Shown: piece after piece, positions 27,324 through 36,861 of the stretch
Layout: every line of letters begins with the position of its first letter
Numbering within the stretch: position 1 is the stretch's first letter
Source: Hondaea fermentalgiana
Taxonomy: Eukaryota; Sar; Bigyra; Thraustochytrida; Thraustochytriidae
Assembly: GCA_014084085.1 (NCBI GenBank)
Contig: NPFB01000001.1
Location: forward strand, 468,604 to 532,603
Length of the DNA stretch: 64,000 bases
Direction: 5' to 3'
Translations under genes and position numbers: made by a program
Notes under the pieces: generated by a model
Databases searched by the model: none
What the model saw: only the letters and a program-made list of their open reading frames with translations
Told to the model about the DNA's origin: nothing

Positions 27324-28082
27324 TCACCACCGACTGCCATCACGGCTTGCGCTTCCCCCGAAGCGACCACCGCCCCCGCCGCCGTAACCACGTGGGGTCG
27401 TTCTGGACGAGGATACCCCACCACCGAGAAATTGAGGCTTCCAATCCTTGACAGTTCTACCTCGTTCAATGTCAATAATAATTCTCTTGCCGTTCAGCAT
27501 CTTTGAAGCGCCCTGGTAAGCTTTCTTAAAGGCATCCTCTTGGGCAAATTCGACAAAGGCATAGCCCATCTTGGGTACAAGTACAACCTTGGCAATCTCT
27601 CCAAATTTCTCAAAGTGCTCGCGCACCTGATCTTCGGTTGTCTTGCGCCGCAAATGAGCTACAAATAGCGTATTGTAGGCGTCCCCCGTCTTCTTCTCAG
27701 GGTCGGCCTGCGGGTCCCATGTCTCGGCGCGCTTGCGAGCAGTCGCTTCGCGCTCGGCACGGCGCACATCCTTTGCTTCTGCAACTTTTCGTCGCTTTGC
27801 TGCGCGGGCCTCCTCACGTAGCGTGCTTTCTGCCAGGATCACGGTCGCCTTGTGCGGAGGTGGTCGCTTGCGGTCGAAATCCTCGAATCTGTCGAGCAGT
27901 TTGGCCACGCCCGTAATTGGATGCTCTGCAAGAACCTTGGGGTCGCGCGGTGGCAATCCCGACTCCTCTGTGGACTTCTCCAGCGGCTTCTCCTGGAAAA
28001 GAGCGTACACGTGCTGCGGCAAGTGCATCGTTGGCGGGCCCGAGGCGCCCTTGGCCACGTTGCGCCTGCTGTAGCCTCTCAT
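27324..28082 (-). CDS. SNRNP70: U1 small nuclear ribonucleoprotein 70 kDa homolog, 252 aa
   Basis: The U1-70K protein binds stem-loop I of U1 snRNA and helps define 5' splice sites in the nucleus. The N-terminal part (LPQHVYALFQ, then FEDFDRKRPPP and a basic charged helix) corresponds to the conserved N-terminus of U1-70K. The RRM follows the hallmark WDPQADP (122-128): RNP2 TLFVAHL at 138-144, RNP1 MGYAFVEF at 172-179, and the U1-70K signature IDIERGRTVKDWKPQFLGGG at about 203-222. The loop before RNP1 is shorter than in human and plant U1-70K. The C-terminus ends soon after the RRM in a Gly-rich tail with no long RS or RD/RE region. Start ATG at 28082 was chosen over a longer frame; Met19 (MHLPQHVYALF) is also possible. 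The U11/U12-35K protein is an alternative but less likely because of the N-terminal match. Confidence 0.9.
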   Translation of the reverse strand: MRGYSRRNVAKGASGPPTMHLPQHVYALFQEKPLEKSTEESGLPPRDPKVLAEHPITGVAKLLDRFEDFDRKRPPPHKATVILAESTLREEARAAKRRKVAEAKDVRRAEREATARKRAETWDPQADPEKKTGDAYNTLFVAHLRRKTTEDQVREHFEKFGEIAKVVLVPKMGYAFVEFAQEDAFKKAYQGASKMLNGKRIIIDIERGRTVKDWKPQFLGGGVSSSRTTPRGYGGGGGGRFGGSASRDGSRW

Positions 28083-28629
28083 CTTGACCACCGGCGGCAG
28101 TTCCGGCGCTGCCAGCGGCGATTCGCGCAACTTGCGCACGCGACGCCTCTACGCGCGCTGTCCCTCCCGCCTCTACGCCCCGGCCCAGAGCGCCCGGCGC
28201 CGCGCACGACGTCTTCGTCGGCGTGCCGCTACGGGTTTGGCGGCGCGGCGGCTTCACGGCGGCTTCACGGCGATTTCCCCCTTTCATCCCCGCTTTTACA
28301 CCCCTTCCCTTGCGTATGTAGCAGTAAACCTCTCTCTTCGTCTTCTTCTCAATCTTCTTCGCTTTCTTGCCGACAAAGTGAACCCATCTGCCGCAGATCG
28401 ACACGACAGACTGCTTTGCTCGCAGCCTCGCGGCGGTCCCAAGGGCGGGCGCCCCTCTGCTGGAGCAGGCACGCGCCCAGCCCGCGCACGGTCGCTCCTC
28501 GCCAGCAGCAGCAGACAGCGGCGCCCTCGCCTCGCCGCGACCGACAGATAGACCAGAGAAGAAGAGGAATAGTTTGCTCGACTTGACGCGTGCCGAGAGG
28601 TGCTCCCGTTGCAGCCGTGGTGCGAAAGC
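28083..28629. other. Divergent promoter between U1-70K and the 7TM gene
   Basis: About 550 bases, GC-rich, serving both divergent genes. No domain-bearing ORF or repeat of note. Confidence 0.5.
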
Positions 28630-29688
28630 ATGCACGCCCACGGCGATGCGGCGACGACCTTGTCGAATCTCAGGCTCGCTGGCGTCATTTTCATGGGCGT
28701 CGCGCTCGCGCTGAGCCTTTGGGCCGGGATTTGCGTCATTACATTCTGGAGCAAACCCATCACGGTCATGTCCCAGCGCAAATACCTCGTTGCCCTCATC
28801 ACGTGCACGATAATCTTCACCTTTGGCAACCTGTTCTGGATTAATCAGACTGATGCACCTGCGGGTAGCACCGTCACCTGCTGGCTCAGTCCATTGACGA
28901 TCTTCCCGACCATCATGGGAGCCATTGCACTCTTGACGGTCAAGGAGTTTCGCGTACTACGACTTATCCAAGCAACATCTAAATTCAAGCTGCAAAAAAA
29001 CAACGACAAGCCACTCATCGCCTACGTCGTCACTGCCTTTGTGGTCCCTGTTTTCGTGACTCTGATTTTCAACGGCATCTCTCGTCCCGTGGTTCAGGCA
29101 ATCCCCTTTTCTGACGCAAAGGAAAATGGCCAAAATAATGTGAACCTCATGCGTTGCGCACCAACCACGGGACTGAATCCGTATTTATTGTCCCTGGTTC
29201 TCGATACTTTGACGCTTTTGATGAGTTTTGCGTTGATTTTCGTCAGCTTCAAAGCGCGCAAGATCCCAACAATCGTCGGCGAGTCCAAGTACATGTTCGT
29301 ATTCTGCATCATCACGGTCCCTGCCTTGATGATGCGCGAAGCAGTGACAATATACGAAGTCGTTACCGACGACGAAAAGTCATCTCCTCACGCCTACGTA
29401 GCCTTTGCCTTTGCGCAGGCGTTGATCGTCTTTATTGTGGTGACGACCCTTTTGGTCATTCTCGTCTTTCGCAAGTATCCGTATCTCGACACCTCCGCCG
29501 ACGATCTACGCAAAAGGCTTTTAGATCACGCGGCTGGCCTGAACAAGGACGACGCCAAGAAGATTGATAGTCGATACAAGGAACTGGAGGTGGACGAGAC
29601 CATGGGGAGCGACTACTTTCACTCTGCCGAAAGCGACGACAACGAAGAGGTCGTTGGCTTGTTGGAGTCAGAGAACAAGATCGAGTGA
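28630..29688 (+). CDS. Seven-transmembrane protein, class C GPCR-like, 352 aa
   Basis: Seven hydrophobic helices are evident: LAGVIFMGVALALSLWAG, YLVALITCTIIFTFGNLFW, LTIFPTIMGAIALLTV, LIAYVVTAFVVPVFVTLI, YLLSLVLDTLTLLMSFALIF, YMFVFCIITVPALMM and YVAFAFAQALIVFIVVTTLLV. A Cys follows the first outer loop (VTCWLSP) and TM3 ends in KEFRVLRLIQ, the layout of 7tm_3 (GABA-B/glutamate type) receptors. There is no large N-terminal ligand-binding domain; the protein starts about 20 residues before TM1. The tail is acidic. The frame opens at 28600 with GTG, so the ATG at 28630 was used. It could equally be another 7TM membrane protein; receptor function is inference. Its occurrence near two cyclic-nucleotide phosphodiesterase genes is suggestive only. 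Confidence 0.7.
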   Translation: MHAHGDAATTLSNLRLAGVIFMGVALALSLWAGICVITFWSKPITVMSQRKYLVALITCTIIFTFGNLFWINQTDAPAGSTVTCWLSPLTIFPTIMGAIALLTVKEFRVLRLIQATSKFKLQKNNDKPLIAYVVTAFVVPVFVTLIFNGISRPVVQAIPFSDAKENGQNNVNLMRCAPTTGLNPYLLSLVLDTLTLLMSFALIFVSFKARKIPTIVGESKYMFVFCIITVPALMMREAVTIYEVVTDDEKSSPHAYVAFAFAQALIVFIVVTTLLVILVFRKYPYLDTSADDLRKRLLDHAAGLNKDDAKKIDSRYKELEVDETMGSDYFHSAESDDNEEVVGLLESENKIE

Positions 29689-30334
29689 TCCTTGTGGGTT
29701 TGTATCACTCTTAAAATTGTGAACAAAGGTAATAGCACGCTCACGGGGCTGTGCGTCGTGCAAGAAGGTACTTGGGTGTATCGTCCATTGAAAAGTTCCG
29801 AGAACAAAGTCAAAGACTGTCTTGCCTGCCACTTACAATCCAACGTCACGATAGTAAATGCGACATTGACAGCAGCTTTGTTGCCAGATCCGAATATTTG
29901 AAAGATTTTGTTCTTCATACCAGAGCAGACACCGGCGTCTACTTGTTCCATCTTGTCTGAGATTGTCCATGCTTGTTACGATTGTGCTACTTTTTAACGC
30001 GCAGAAAAGCAGAGCTATTTCTTTTCATCTGGCAAGCGGTATTGGTAGATTTTTCTGAGCATCGGCAAAGTGCCGTGAAAGTCGGAAATGCCGTCAAGGA
30101 GTGTGCGACAAACAAGTCAAATACCAAAGATGCAACTTCCTGTAGTTGACGTAAAGTCGGTTGGAAACGTCGATAAACTTGAGAGAGAATAGATATGTTT
30201 TTGCTTTTTAAAATACCAGGTACCGGTTTCCTCTTCTTCTTCTTTCCTGTCTGCCACTACCTTGGAATGTATTTGCTACAATTGTGTCACATGATCACAC
30301 GTACAACATTGACGATAGCTGACGCAACATTTGT
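29689..30334. other. Convergent intergenic region
   Basis: About 650 bases between the 3' ends of the 7TM gene and a sugar transporter gene. AT-richer than coding DNA. No ORF with domains, no repeats seen. Confidence 0.55.
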
Positions 30335-32116
30335 TTACACGACAGCTGGCGCGGGCTTGTGGTCAAATCGATCAAATCCCATGCGAATATCGGTCTTGCG
30401 GCAAGTGTAAATCTGGAGCGTCTGGCGAACGTTGCGCCATACGAATTGTCTGAGTGTGCCGTGACCCTTGGCTTCATTGCCGCCCTTTTCGTAGGCAAAG
30501 ACCTTGCGCAGGTCCTCGAGGCCAAGTTCCTTCGTTTCAGGCTGCAAAAACACGACTGTGGGCCACGTGATGAGCACATTGAAGCCAACGAGAACAAAGG
30601 AGACCACCTGGAGGTTCGTGGCGCTGAACATGCGAACATAACCAACATCGCCCAGCACAATGTTGGTGAAAAAGTTCATGCTGACGCAAAAGGCCATACC
30701 CACACCACGCAGGCGCAGCGAAAAAGATTCGGGGGGGACGACCCAGCTGAGCGGTCCAAGCGTGCAGGCAAAGGCGGCCTGGAAGATGTAAATCATCACA
30801 ACGCAAAAGATTTGCACGCCCTTGGTCGTCGCATCCGCGTTCGTTGTTCCCACGTTGACGCCAGTGCCCACGATTACCACGGCAATGAGAAAGAAGGCGA
30901 CAATCGTAAACGTGGTTCCCCACACCGTGAGAAACTTGCGGCCGAGACGATCGATCAGAGGAATAGCCAGCAGAGTGAAAGCAACATTGACAGCCTTGAG
31001 CGCAAGGTCATAGGTGAAAGGGTCAAAGTCGAGCGTGTTGAAGAGCGTCGTGGCGTACGACATGAGCCAGTTGACACCGGTGACGTTTTGCGAAAAAGCA
31101 ATCATGGCACCACACATGAGCGACGAAAGGTTCTCGCGCTGAAAGAGTTCGAGGAAGCTACCCTCGCCCGCGGACGCCTCAAGATCGACTTCGTCCTGAA
31201 TATCGCGCATCTCGTTGCTCACAGCCTCGTCGGAGCGCGGGCTTCCCGCGGCGAGCTTGCGCAGGGCGCTCTCGGCCTCGTCGTGTCTGTTGACCTGAAT
31301 GAGCCAGCGCGGCGACTCGGGAAGGACAGTAAGCGTGAGGATAATGACAATAAGGGCCGGAATGCATTGGAGAGCAATGCCCAAGCGCCAGTTCCACGTA
31401 ATCTCTGCCATAAAGTTGTTGTAAATGGCCATGATGAAGATGCCGATAGTCACCGAGAGCTGAAAGAGAGTGATGGCCTTGCCACGCCAGTCTGGCGGCG
31501 TCAGCTCGGCCGTGTACACTGGAGCCATCGTGAGCAAGAAACCGAGGCCGAGACCTCCGCATGCGCGTCCGATGATAATACTGTTCCAGGCAAAGTCCGG
31601 GTGCATGAGTCCAGAGAGCGATTGCCACATGGCGCCCAGCAAAAAGATGATGGCGGCCAAGACAATCACCGGCTTGCGTCCGACGCGATCTGAAATGAAA
31701 CCAGCAAAAGGTGCGCCGACGAGACATGCCAGGTGCAAAACGTAAGTGAACTGGGAGATCTGATTCGTTGTCTCCTCCGAATCCGACTGGCCAGACACCA
31801 GCACGGGGATGCCAACCTGTTCGCGAAAGTAGTCATTCGACAAGGTTGCGGCCGTGCCAATGTCCAGGCCGAACATGAGTCCACTCAGCACCGAGATGCA
31901 CATGATGAGAACGGTGAAGGCATTGAGCTGCCGCGCCGCGCGGTCCTCCTGCTTCTGCTCCGTGCCATTTACAGTGTCGGCATTCTCCGCGGGCTGCAGA
32001 GCCTTTCCTTTGGTGTTGGCGGTCTCATTGGCACGGTCCTCCTCTGTCCAAAGCGAGACTTCTTGGCCGGATTTGTTCTTGCCGCTGCCAGTTTGGCTGT
32101 TGTCCTCAGCGAGCAT
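30335..32116 (-). CDS. MFS sugar porter family transporter (paralog 1), 593 aa
   Basis: A 12-helix major facilitator of the sugar porter family, expected in the plasma membrane. After a hydrophilic N-terminus of about 65 residues come FGLDIGTAATLSN (in place of the usual FGYDTGVISG), DRVGRKPV between TM2 and TM3, PESPRWL near 266, SQNVTGVNWLMSYATTLF in TM7, WVVPPESFSLRLRGVG before TM11, and LQPETKEL after TM12. The TM7 motif keeps the first Gln and the final Asn of the family's QQxSGxN but has Asn for the second Gln. Close paralogs lie at 53850 and 60660. Tail has the family-specific FAYEKGGNEAKGHGTL and CRKTDIRMGFDRF. Substrate is unknown; hexose is the default guess. Confidence 0.92.
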   Translation of the reverse strand: MLAEDNSQTGSGKNKSGQEVSLWTEEDRANETANTKGKALQPAENADTVNGTEQKQEDRAARQLNAFTVLIMCISVLSGLMFGLDIGTAATLSNDYFREQVGIPVLVSGQSDSEETTNQISQFTYVLHLACLVGAPFAGFISDRVGRKPVIVLAAIIFLLGAMWQSLSGLMHPDFAWNSIIIGRACGGLGLGFLLTMAPVYTAELTPPDWRGKAITLFQLSVTIGIFIMAIYNNFMAEITWNWRLGIALQCIPALIVIILTLTVLPESPRWLIQVNRHDEAESALRKLAAGSPRSDEAVSNEMRDIQDEVDLEASAGEGSFLELFQRENLSSLMCGAMIAFSQNVTGVNWLMSYATTLFNTLDFDPFTYDLALKAVNVAFTLLAIPLIDRLGRKFLTVWGTTFTIVAFFLIAVVIVGTGVNVGTTNADATTKGVQIFCVVMIYIFQAAFACTLGPLSWVVPPESFSLRLRGVGMAFCVSMNFFTNIVLGDVGYVRMFSATNLQVVSFVLVGFNVLITWPTVVFLQPETKELGLEDLRKVFAYEKGGNEAKGHGTLRQFVWRNVRQTLQIYTCRKTDIRMGFDRFDHKPAPAVV

Positions 32117-33014
32117 GGTGTCTTTTGCAAAATCTGCACCCTTGTCTTGTCTTGCCTTGTCTTGCTTGGATCCGACGCCGTTGAATTCGGTTCTGCTCGA
32201 CAGACTCGAGTTTCAACTGTTGGGGAACGAGGGGTCAAAGGGCTTGGCGACTGATTGGGTTTTGCTGTCGGTGGCGGATGCGTCCGACAAAGCTCATGAT
32301 ACTCTCTCGCTGCATGTTTTCTACCCCCGCGCCTCCTTGGTATAGGTAGGAGCCAGGAGGATTCTCGCCGGTCCGAGGGAAGCGCCGTAGCCTCGCCAGC
32401 CTCGGCGTCCCCGTCGGCCTCCCTGGCCGGGGGCGGTGGCTTTCCCCCTCTGTCGTCACAAATCCCCGCCGCTGACACTCACCTGCGCAGACCCGAGCTT
32501 ACAGGAATCAACGCTTAGACGCCAACGCTCTCGCTGACCTCGAGCAAGTGGTAGTTCTTCTCCCTGCTGTTATCGCTCTCGCTCTTATTCTTGTCCTCGC
32601 TCTCCTCGCTGCTCCTCTTGCTCTACAATGCTGCTGGCTGGACTGGGGAAAAACTCTGCAGCTGCACGACAGAGCGCACGCCTCGGCTTCCTCGCGGTCC
32701 TCGCACGTGGCCTCTTGGCTTCGCGCCGCCGTGATGGCGCGCCTCCGAGAGCTTCGAGCCCTCACCATCTGCAGCTGCAGCTGCTGCACTGCAGCTCCTT
32801 GAGCGCGGCGCAGTCCCATGCCAGCCAGGTCCAGGCCATCCGTCCAAGGCCGACCCGCGAGCTACGTCCACGCCGCCCGCGACGCGCTTCTCGCCTCGCT
32901 CGCCTCGCCTCGACGCTCCGAGCCGTGTCGCGAGCCGGAGTCGCCGTGGCCATCGCCATGCCGCCCAGGCCCTTCGCGGTGGCTGGAGACCTGCCACTGC
33001 ACGCACCACAGACC

Positions 33015-33059
33015 CCGTGCAAGCCGTGCAAGCCGTGCAAGCCGTGCAAGCCGTGCAAG
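33015..33059. repeat. CCGTGCAAG 9-bp tandem repeat, 5 copies
   Basis: Five perfect copies of a 9-bp unit, followed by related AAGCAAGCC sequence. Because the unit is a multiple of three it creates a Pro-Cys-Lys repeat in one frame, which is a by-product rather than evidence for a gene. Confidence 0.9.
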
Positions 33060-33284
33060 CAAAGCAAGCCGCACGACGCGGCGAACTTCCCGGAAGGCGT
33101 CAGCAAAATGCGAGCTGCGGCTGCAGCAGGTCAACAGCTCGCGGCAACCCTTTGCGACATGACGCTGGCGGCACGAAGGCCTCGGGCATGCATGCATGCA
33201 AGCAAGCATACCAATGCCGCAGACGCCGCTACTCACATCAATGCCGCGCCGGACAGAGACTCGGAGACCGGGCGTGCTGTATCT

Positions 33285-33365
33285 GCTGCAGCTGCACTGC
33301 TGTTTCTGCAGCTGCAGCTGCAGCAGCAGCAGCTGCAGCAGCAGCAGCTGCTGCTGCGCCTCGCA
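33285..33365. repeat. CTGCAG/CAG-rich microsatellite block
   Basis: Alternating CTGCAG and CAG/CTG triplets, which are self-complementary and could form hairpins. The tract ends about 290 bases from the stop codon of the phosphodiesterase gene. Confidence 0.8.
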
Positions 33366-33654
33366 GCAGCCCCGAGCAAACCCCGAGAGCGGCAATTTCC
33401 CCACAGCGCGTGGGCGACATCAAAGTGCGCCGAGACGAGCGATCTCGGGCGGCCTGCCGCATCCGCCCGACCGACGGACCGCGCGGGAAGAGATCGGAGC
33501 GTGGCAGACGCGGTCGTTTCGTGGACCTGACTTTTGACGGACGAGCAAGAGCGACAGTGTTGTCATCAGCATAAAGAGCAGACAGCAAGACGACAAAAAG
33601 TTTGATTGGTGTTGGAAATAGAGAAGGAGGAGGAGGATCAATGCATGTGCTGTG

Positions 33655-36600
33655 CTACGCGGCATCCGGAGTCGACGGGGCAGCGTGGGGCTCTTGAGAA
33701 CTCTGGGAGTTTTCGAGAGGAAAGGCGGCTTCGCAATCGACCTCGTGCGGATGACGGTCAATCTCCATGAACCGGTGAAAGTAACGCGGAATGCCGCTCG
33801 AGGCCAACATCGCAGAGTCGCCAGCGCATCCGATCTCAACTGACTCTGCAGGTCCTGATTCGAAAGCGCTCAGACCCGACGCGATACTGCCCATCGACAG
33901 GCCGCGCAACATAGGTCGGCGACGCTCCACTGCCGCCGACAATCGCGCATCAGCATCCCCGTCTTGGCGGTGGTGGTTCTCATCTTCATTGTTATTGTCG
34001 TCGTCGGAGCCGCTCGCTTTCGCAGCCGCCCGCATACTCGAGCCCGAAGAGTACCCATGCGACCGAGAACGCTGCAGCAGAAACGTACGCGCGGCGCGAG
34101 CCACGCCTCGCTCCTGGGTGTTTGTAGCAGTTTGGTCCGACGTTCCTCCCGTATAATGACCCCAACGACAAAGGTTGGCCTTGATATTGGACACGGCGTG
34201 GTCAAGACAGATATCAGGAACCTGATTGAGCGCTTCATATAGCGGGAGCACAATCGCCTCGATGAAACCGCTCTGGAACCTCGCCAGCGGAAGCTTAATG
34301 GAGCGGTCCATGAATGGTAGTACGGGAAGTCCGCGCTCCTTTTCCAGGTCACCCTGATTGCGAAATTCGATACAGAGGCGCTCCGTCCATTGCTGGTACG
34401 TAGGCCACGTCTTGCCAGACGCCGAAATGTCAGCAGCGTGCAGCGACGCCTCGAGAATGTGGATTTGCTCGAGATCCGACACCATCATTCCCTGGTCTGC
34501 ATGCGAACTCTGCAAGGTCTGCGAAACCTTGGTAAGACGCGAAATGCAGGCGTCATGCTCCGCGTTCTCGGTTGCAAGGACCATCGAAACGATAATCTTT
34601 CGCAAGAGCACAAGGTTCTCTTGCGGAAAAGCGCGCAATAGATTAGCACCGGGAGCCTGCAAGAGCTCAAACATGACAGATGCGTGCATCATTTCGAGTG
34701 GTGAGCGATCATTGTACCGGATCGCGAGCGGATGCCACGTCTGCACCAGGTAGCTGTTGGTGACGCCTGGATGCGCCACATCATGACCCAGAGCAGCAAA
34801 AACTGACGCAAAACGAATCTCGTTCGATGCGTATTTGGACAGTCCACATGATACAAAAAAGTGGTTCAGCGTTTGCGCCACATCGGCACCGTGAATGGCA
34901 TTGTGATACGGATTCGGTAGATAGCGCGATTGTAGTAAAGAGAGGTACCGCAATGCTTCGCGCTCCGGAATGTGAAGATTCTGAAAGAACCCATGCCGTT
35001 CAAAGATGGCAAACCCCACCGCAACGAGAGGACCGCACGGCGCCAGCTGCGAAACAACGAAAATGTTGAACTCGTCCCACTGGTCAATCTTGTGCAGCAT
35101 GCCCTCCAGCTGCGAAACCTCAGAGTCTTCTACATGAGTCGGCGACTCCATGCCCGGTCGAGTGGCTGAGGTGTTTTTTCCCGAGGACGAACTCGAAGGG
35201 AGCATGCGCGAAGTACTGGGTGTTTTTGACTTGCGAGACGCCTTGGAAGGTGGTGTCTCCGGATTCGTTTCAGACGGTCCAAAGATTGCCGAGGCATTCG
35301 CCGCGGCCGCCGTGGCCACATGTATTGTCTTGTCAAGATCAAAGTATTGCATCGGTGCCAAGGATCCTGAACGATGATGCAAGATCCGCACCGCTGGACT
35401 CGGACTCTCGACGACCTCGGAAGATCCGCTGACACTGGTGCAAACGCTTTGACTGCTCTCACTCCGCGCACGACGATGCACAAGGCGATGACGACGCTGG
35501 CTGTGTGTTCGTTGTCGACGTTTTCCTCCCGTTTGTTCTTGTTCTGGCGAGCTTGCCATCGTGTTCTCGCTCTCGATCACGGCAGCAGCAGCAGCACCAC
35601 CACCACCACCACCAGCAACATTTGACGTTTGCGATGCACTGTGTAACGTTGGGGGAGGGAGCTTTTCAGGACTTTGCAAATGAAGTACCTTGACGCTCTC
35701 TGCAAGTGTTTCGTGCTTGTTGCCTTCGATGCCGTTCCTACGATCTGGCGAACCCTGTTTCTCCGCATCACCAGCACCAGCGGCAGCACTTTCGTTCTTT
35801 CCCGTAAACGATTTGCCTTCGTTGGCGCCCATGTTACCATTGATCTCACCGTTTGAATGATTGATGTTAATCTTCGTTTCTCCATCATCGGGGTGATTGC
35901 TCTCATCCCCGTCGTCTTCGCCGGTCCCGCATTCCTCTTCGTCCACAAGTCTGTCGACGTGCCCGTCGAGCTCTCGAGCGGCAGCCTGGAGCAGACAATT
36001 TCGCGTGTTAGCGTCATTTGCATCTTGTCGCAGAGAAGAGCTAGCCCAGGCGTCGTCGAAATCGTCCTGGTCTTGCTCCTCTTGCATTTCGTCTTCATCG
36101 GAAAGGTTCTCCTCCTCATCAGATATGTACACCTTGGAGGCAATTCCAGAAGAGACAAAATCCATGTCATTGGAAGAAAAAGCGCGCGTGCGCTCGACAT
36201 GGAGAGCATCGACTTGTTGCTGGAAGCCGTCGACGAGTTGAGTGCGAAGGGGGGTCGCCGGAAAGCTCGATTTGCGTGTGATGTTATCCACCGAAGATCG
36301 ACCTAGAGGCGACTTGCTACGTTCGATCGGAGTGCTTTGCGCACTGACAAGACTGAAGCGGCCGGAGCCCACAGACCGCAGTGAGCGAGCAGATTCCATT
36401 CGGCTTACCGTCGGCGCATCGTCAGCAAACTCGTGAAGAAGATATTGTTTGACGTCGTCTGCAAGAGAGTCAACTCTTTGCTTGACATCATCGACTTTGG
36501 GATCGAGAAGCACCGAAAGGGCTCGATGACACACGAGCGCCTCGCGTCGCGAGATTGTGATCGTTTGCGAGTCCTTATTCTTGGCAAGAGCTGCGTCCAA

Positions 36601-36861
36601 GAGGCGAACCGATTCGTGCACCAATTTGGAATTATACAGCGCCTGCTGCAAGGATGTCGGGAGCCCAGCCGACGGCATCGTGCTGGTTCCCCCTTGACCG
36701 AGCGGGTTGGCAGACTTGGCTGCGTGAAGGATGTTCCCTGCACCGTGCCGAGGGCTCTTGGGCTTGCGCTTGGTCGGTTCCGATCGCGCCGTGAGCATGG
36801 ACATCTTGCTGCCATTCCCCAGCGCGTGCGCCTTGCCTGGGCCCAGACCTTCTGCGATCAT
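33655..36861 (-). CDS. 3',5'-cyclic-nucleotide phosphodiesterase, class I (HD type), 1068 aa
   Basis: A class I PDE that hydrolyses cAMP and/or cGMP. The catalytic domain occupies roughly residues 585-900. Visible active-site elements: YHNAIHGADV with His653 (proton donor) and metal ligand His657; GHDVAHPG with metal ligands His693 and Asp694; HAADIS with metal ligand Asp811; and the purine-binding Gln863 in LARFQSGFI. All are conserved, so activity is expected. Residues 1-580 are mostly acidic, Ser-rich and disordered, with no GAF, PAS or transmembrane region seen; two coiled-coil-like segments lie near 70-145 and 210-235. The long frame begins 28 codons earlier with GTG and was trimmed to the ATG at 36861. 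Cyclic-nucleotide preference cannot be read. Confidence 0.92.
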   Translation of the reverse strand: MIAEGLGPGKAHALGNGSKMSMLTARSEPTKRKPKSPRHGAGNILHAAKSANPLGQGGTSTMPSAGLPTSLQQALYNSKLVHESVRLLDAALAKNKDSQTITISRREALVCHRALSVLLDPKVDDVKQRVDSLADDVKQYLLHEFADDAPTVSRMESARSLRSVGSGRFSLVSAQSTPIERSKSPLGRSSVDNITRKSSFPATPLRTQLVDGFQQQVDALHVERTRAFSSNDMDFVSSGIASKVYISDEEENLSDEDEMQEEQDQDDFDDAWASSSLRQDANDANTRNCLLQAAARELDGHVDRLVDEEECGTGEDDGDESNHPDDGETKININHSNGEINGNMGANEGKSFTGKNESAAAGAGDAEKQGSPDRRNGIEGNKHETLAESVKVLHLQSPEKLPPPTLHSASQTSNVAGGGGGGAAAAAVIESENTMASSPEQEQTGGKRRQRTHSQRRHRLVHRRARSESSQSVCTSVSGSSEVVESPSPAVRILHHRSGSLAPMQYFDLDKTIHVATAAAANASAIFGPSETNPETPPSKASRKSKTPSTSRMLPSSSSSGKNTSATRPGMESPTHVEDSEVSQLEGMLHKIDQWDEFNIFVVSQLAPCGPLVAVGFAIFERHGFFQNLHIPEREALRYLSLLQSRYLPNPYHNAIHGADVAQTLNHFFVSCGLSKYASNEIRFASVFAALGHDVAHPGVTNSYLVQTWHPLAIRYNDRSPLEMMHASVMFELLQAPGANLLRAFPQENLVLLRKIIVSMVLATENAEHDACISRLTKVSQTLQSSHADQGMMVSDLEQIHILEASLHAADISASGKTWPTYQQWTERLCIEFRNQGDLEKERGLPVLPFMDRSIKLPLARFQSGFIEAIVLPLYEALNQVPDICLDHAVSNIKANLCRWGHYTGGTSDQTATNTQERGVARAARTFLLQRSRSHGYSSGSSMRAAAKASGSDDDNNNEDENHHRQDGDADARLSAAVERRRPMLRGLSMGSIASGLSAFESGPAESVEIGCAGDSAMLASSGIPRYFHRFMEIDRHPHEVDCEAAFPLENSQSSQEPHAAPSTPDAA

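Larger units (their letters stand above)
32117..33654. other. Intergenic region between transporter and phosphodiesterase genes
   Basis: About 1.5 kb. The left part contains the promoter of the transporter, with CTTGT/CTTGC repeats near 32140-32170 just upstream of its start. The middle and right are GC-rich with a 9-bp tandem repeat and a CTGCAG-rich block. A 300-codon ORF crosses it but is low complexity and not supported as a gene. Confidence 0.5.

Noticed and set aside
33015..33059. CRISPR-like array
   Set aside because: The unit is only 9 bp with no spacers; simple tandem repeat in a eukaryote.
32628..33530. 300-codon plus-strand ORF with Pro-Cys-Lys repeats
   Set aside because: The repeats come from a 9-bp tandem DNA repeat and the rest is Ala/Arg/Leu/Gln low complexity; no conserved domain.
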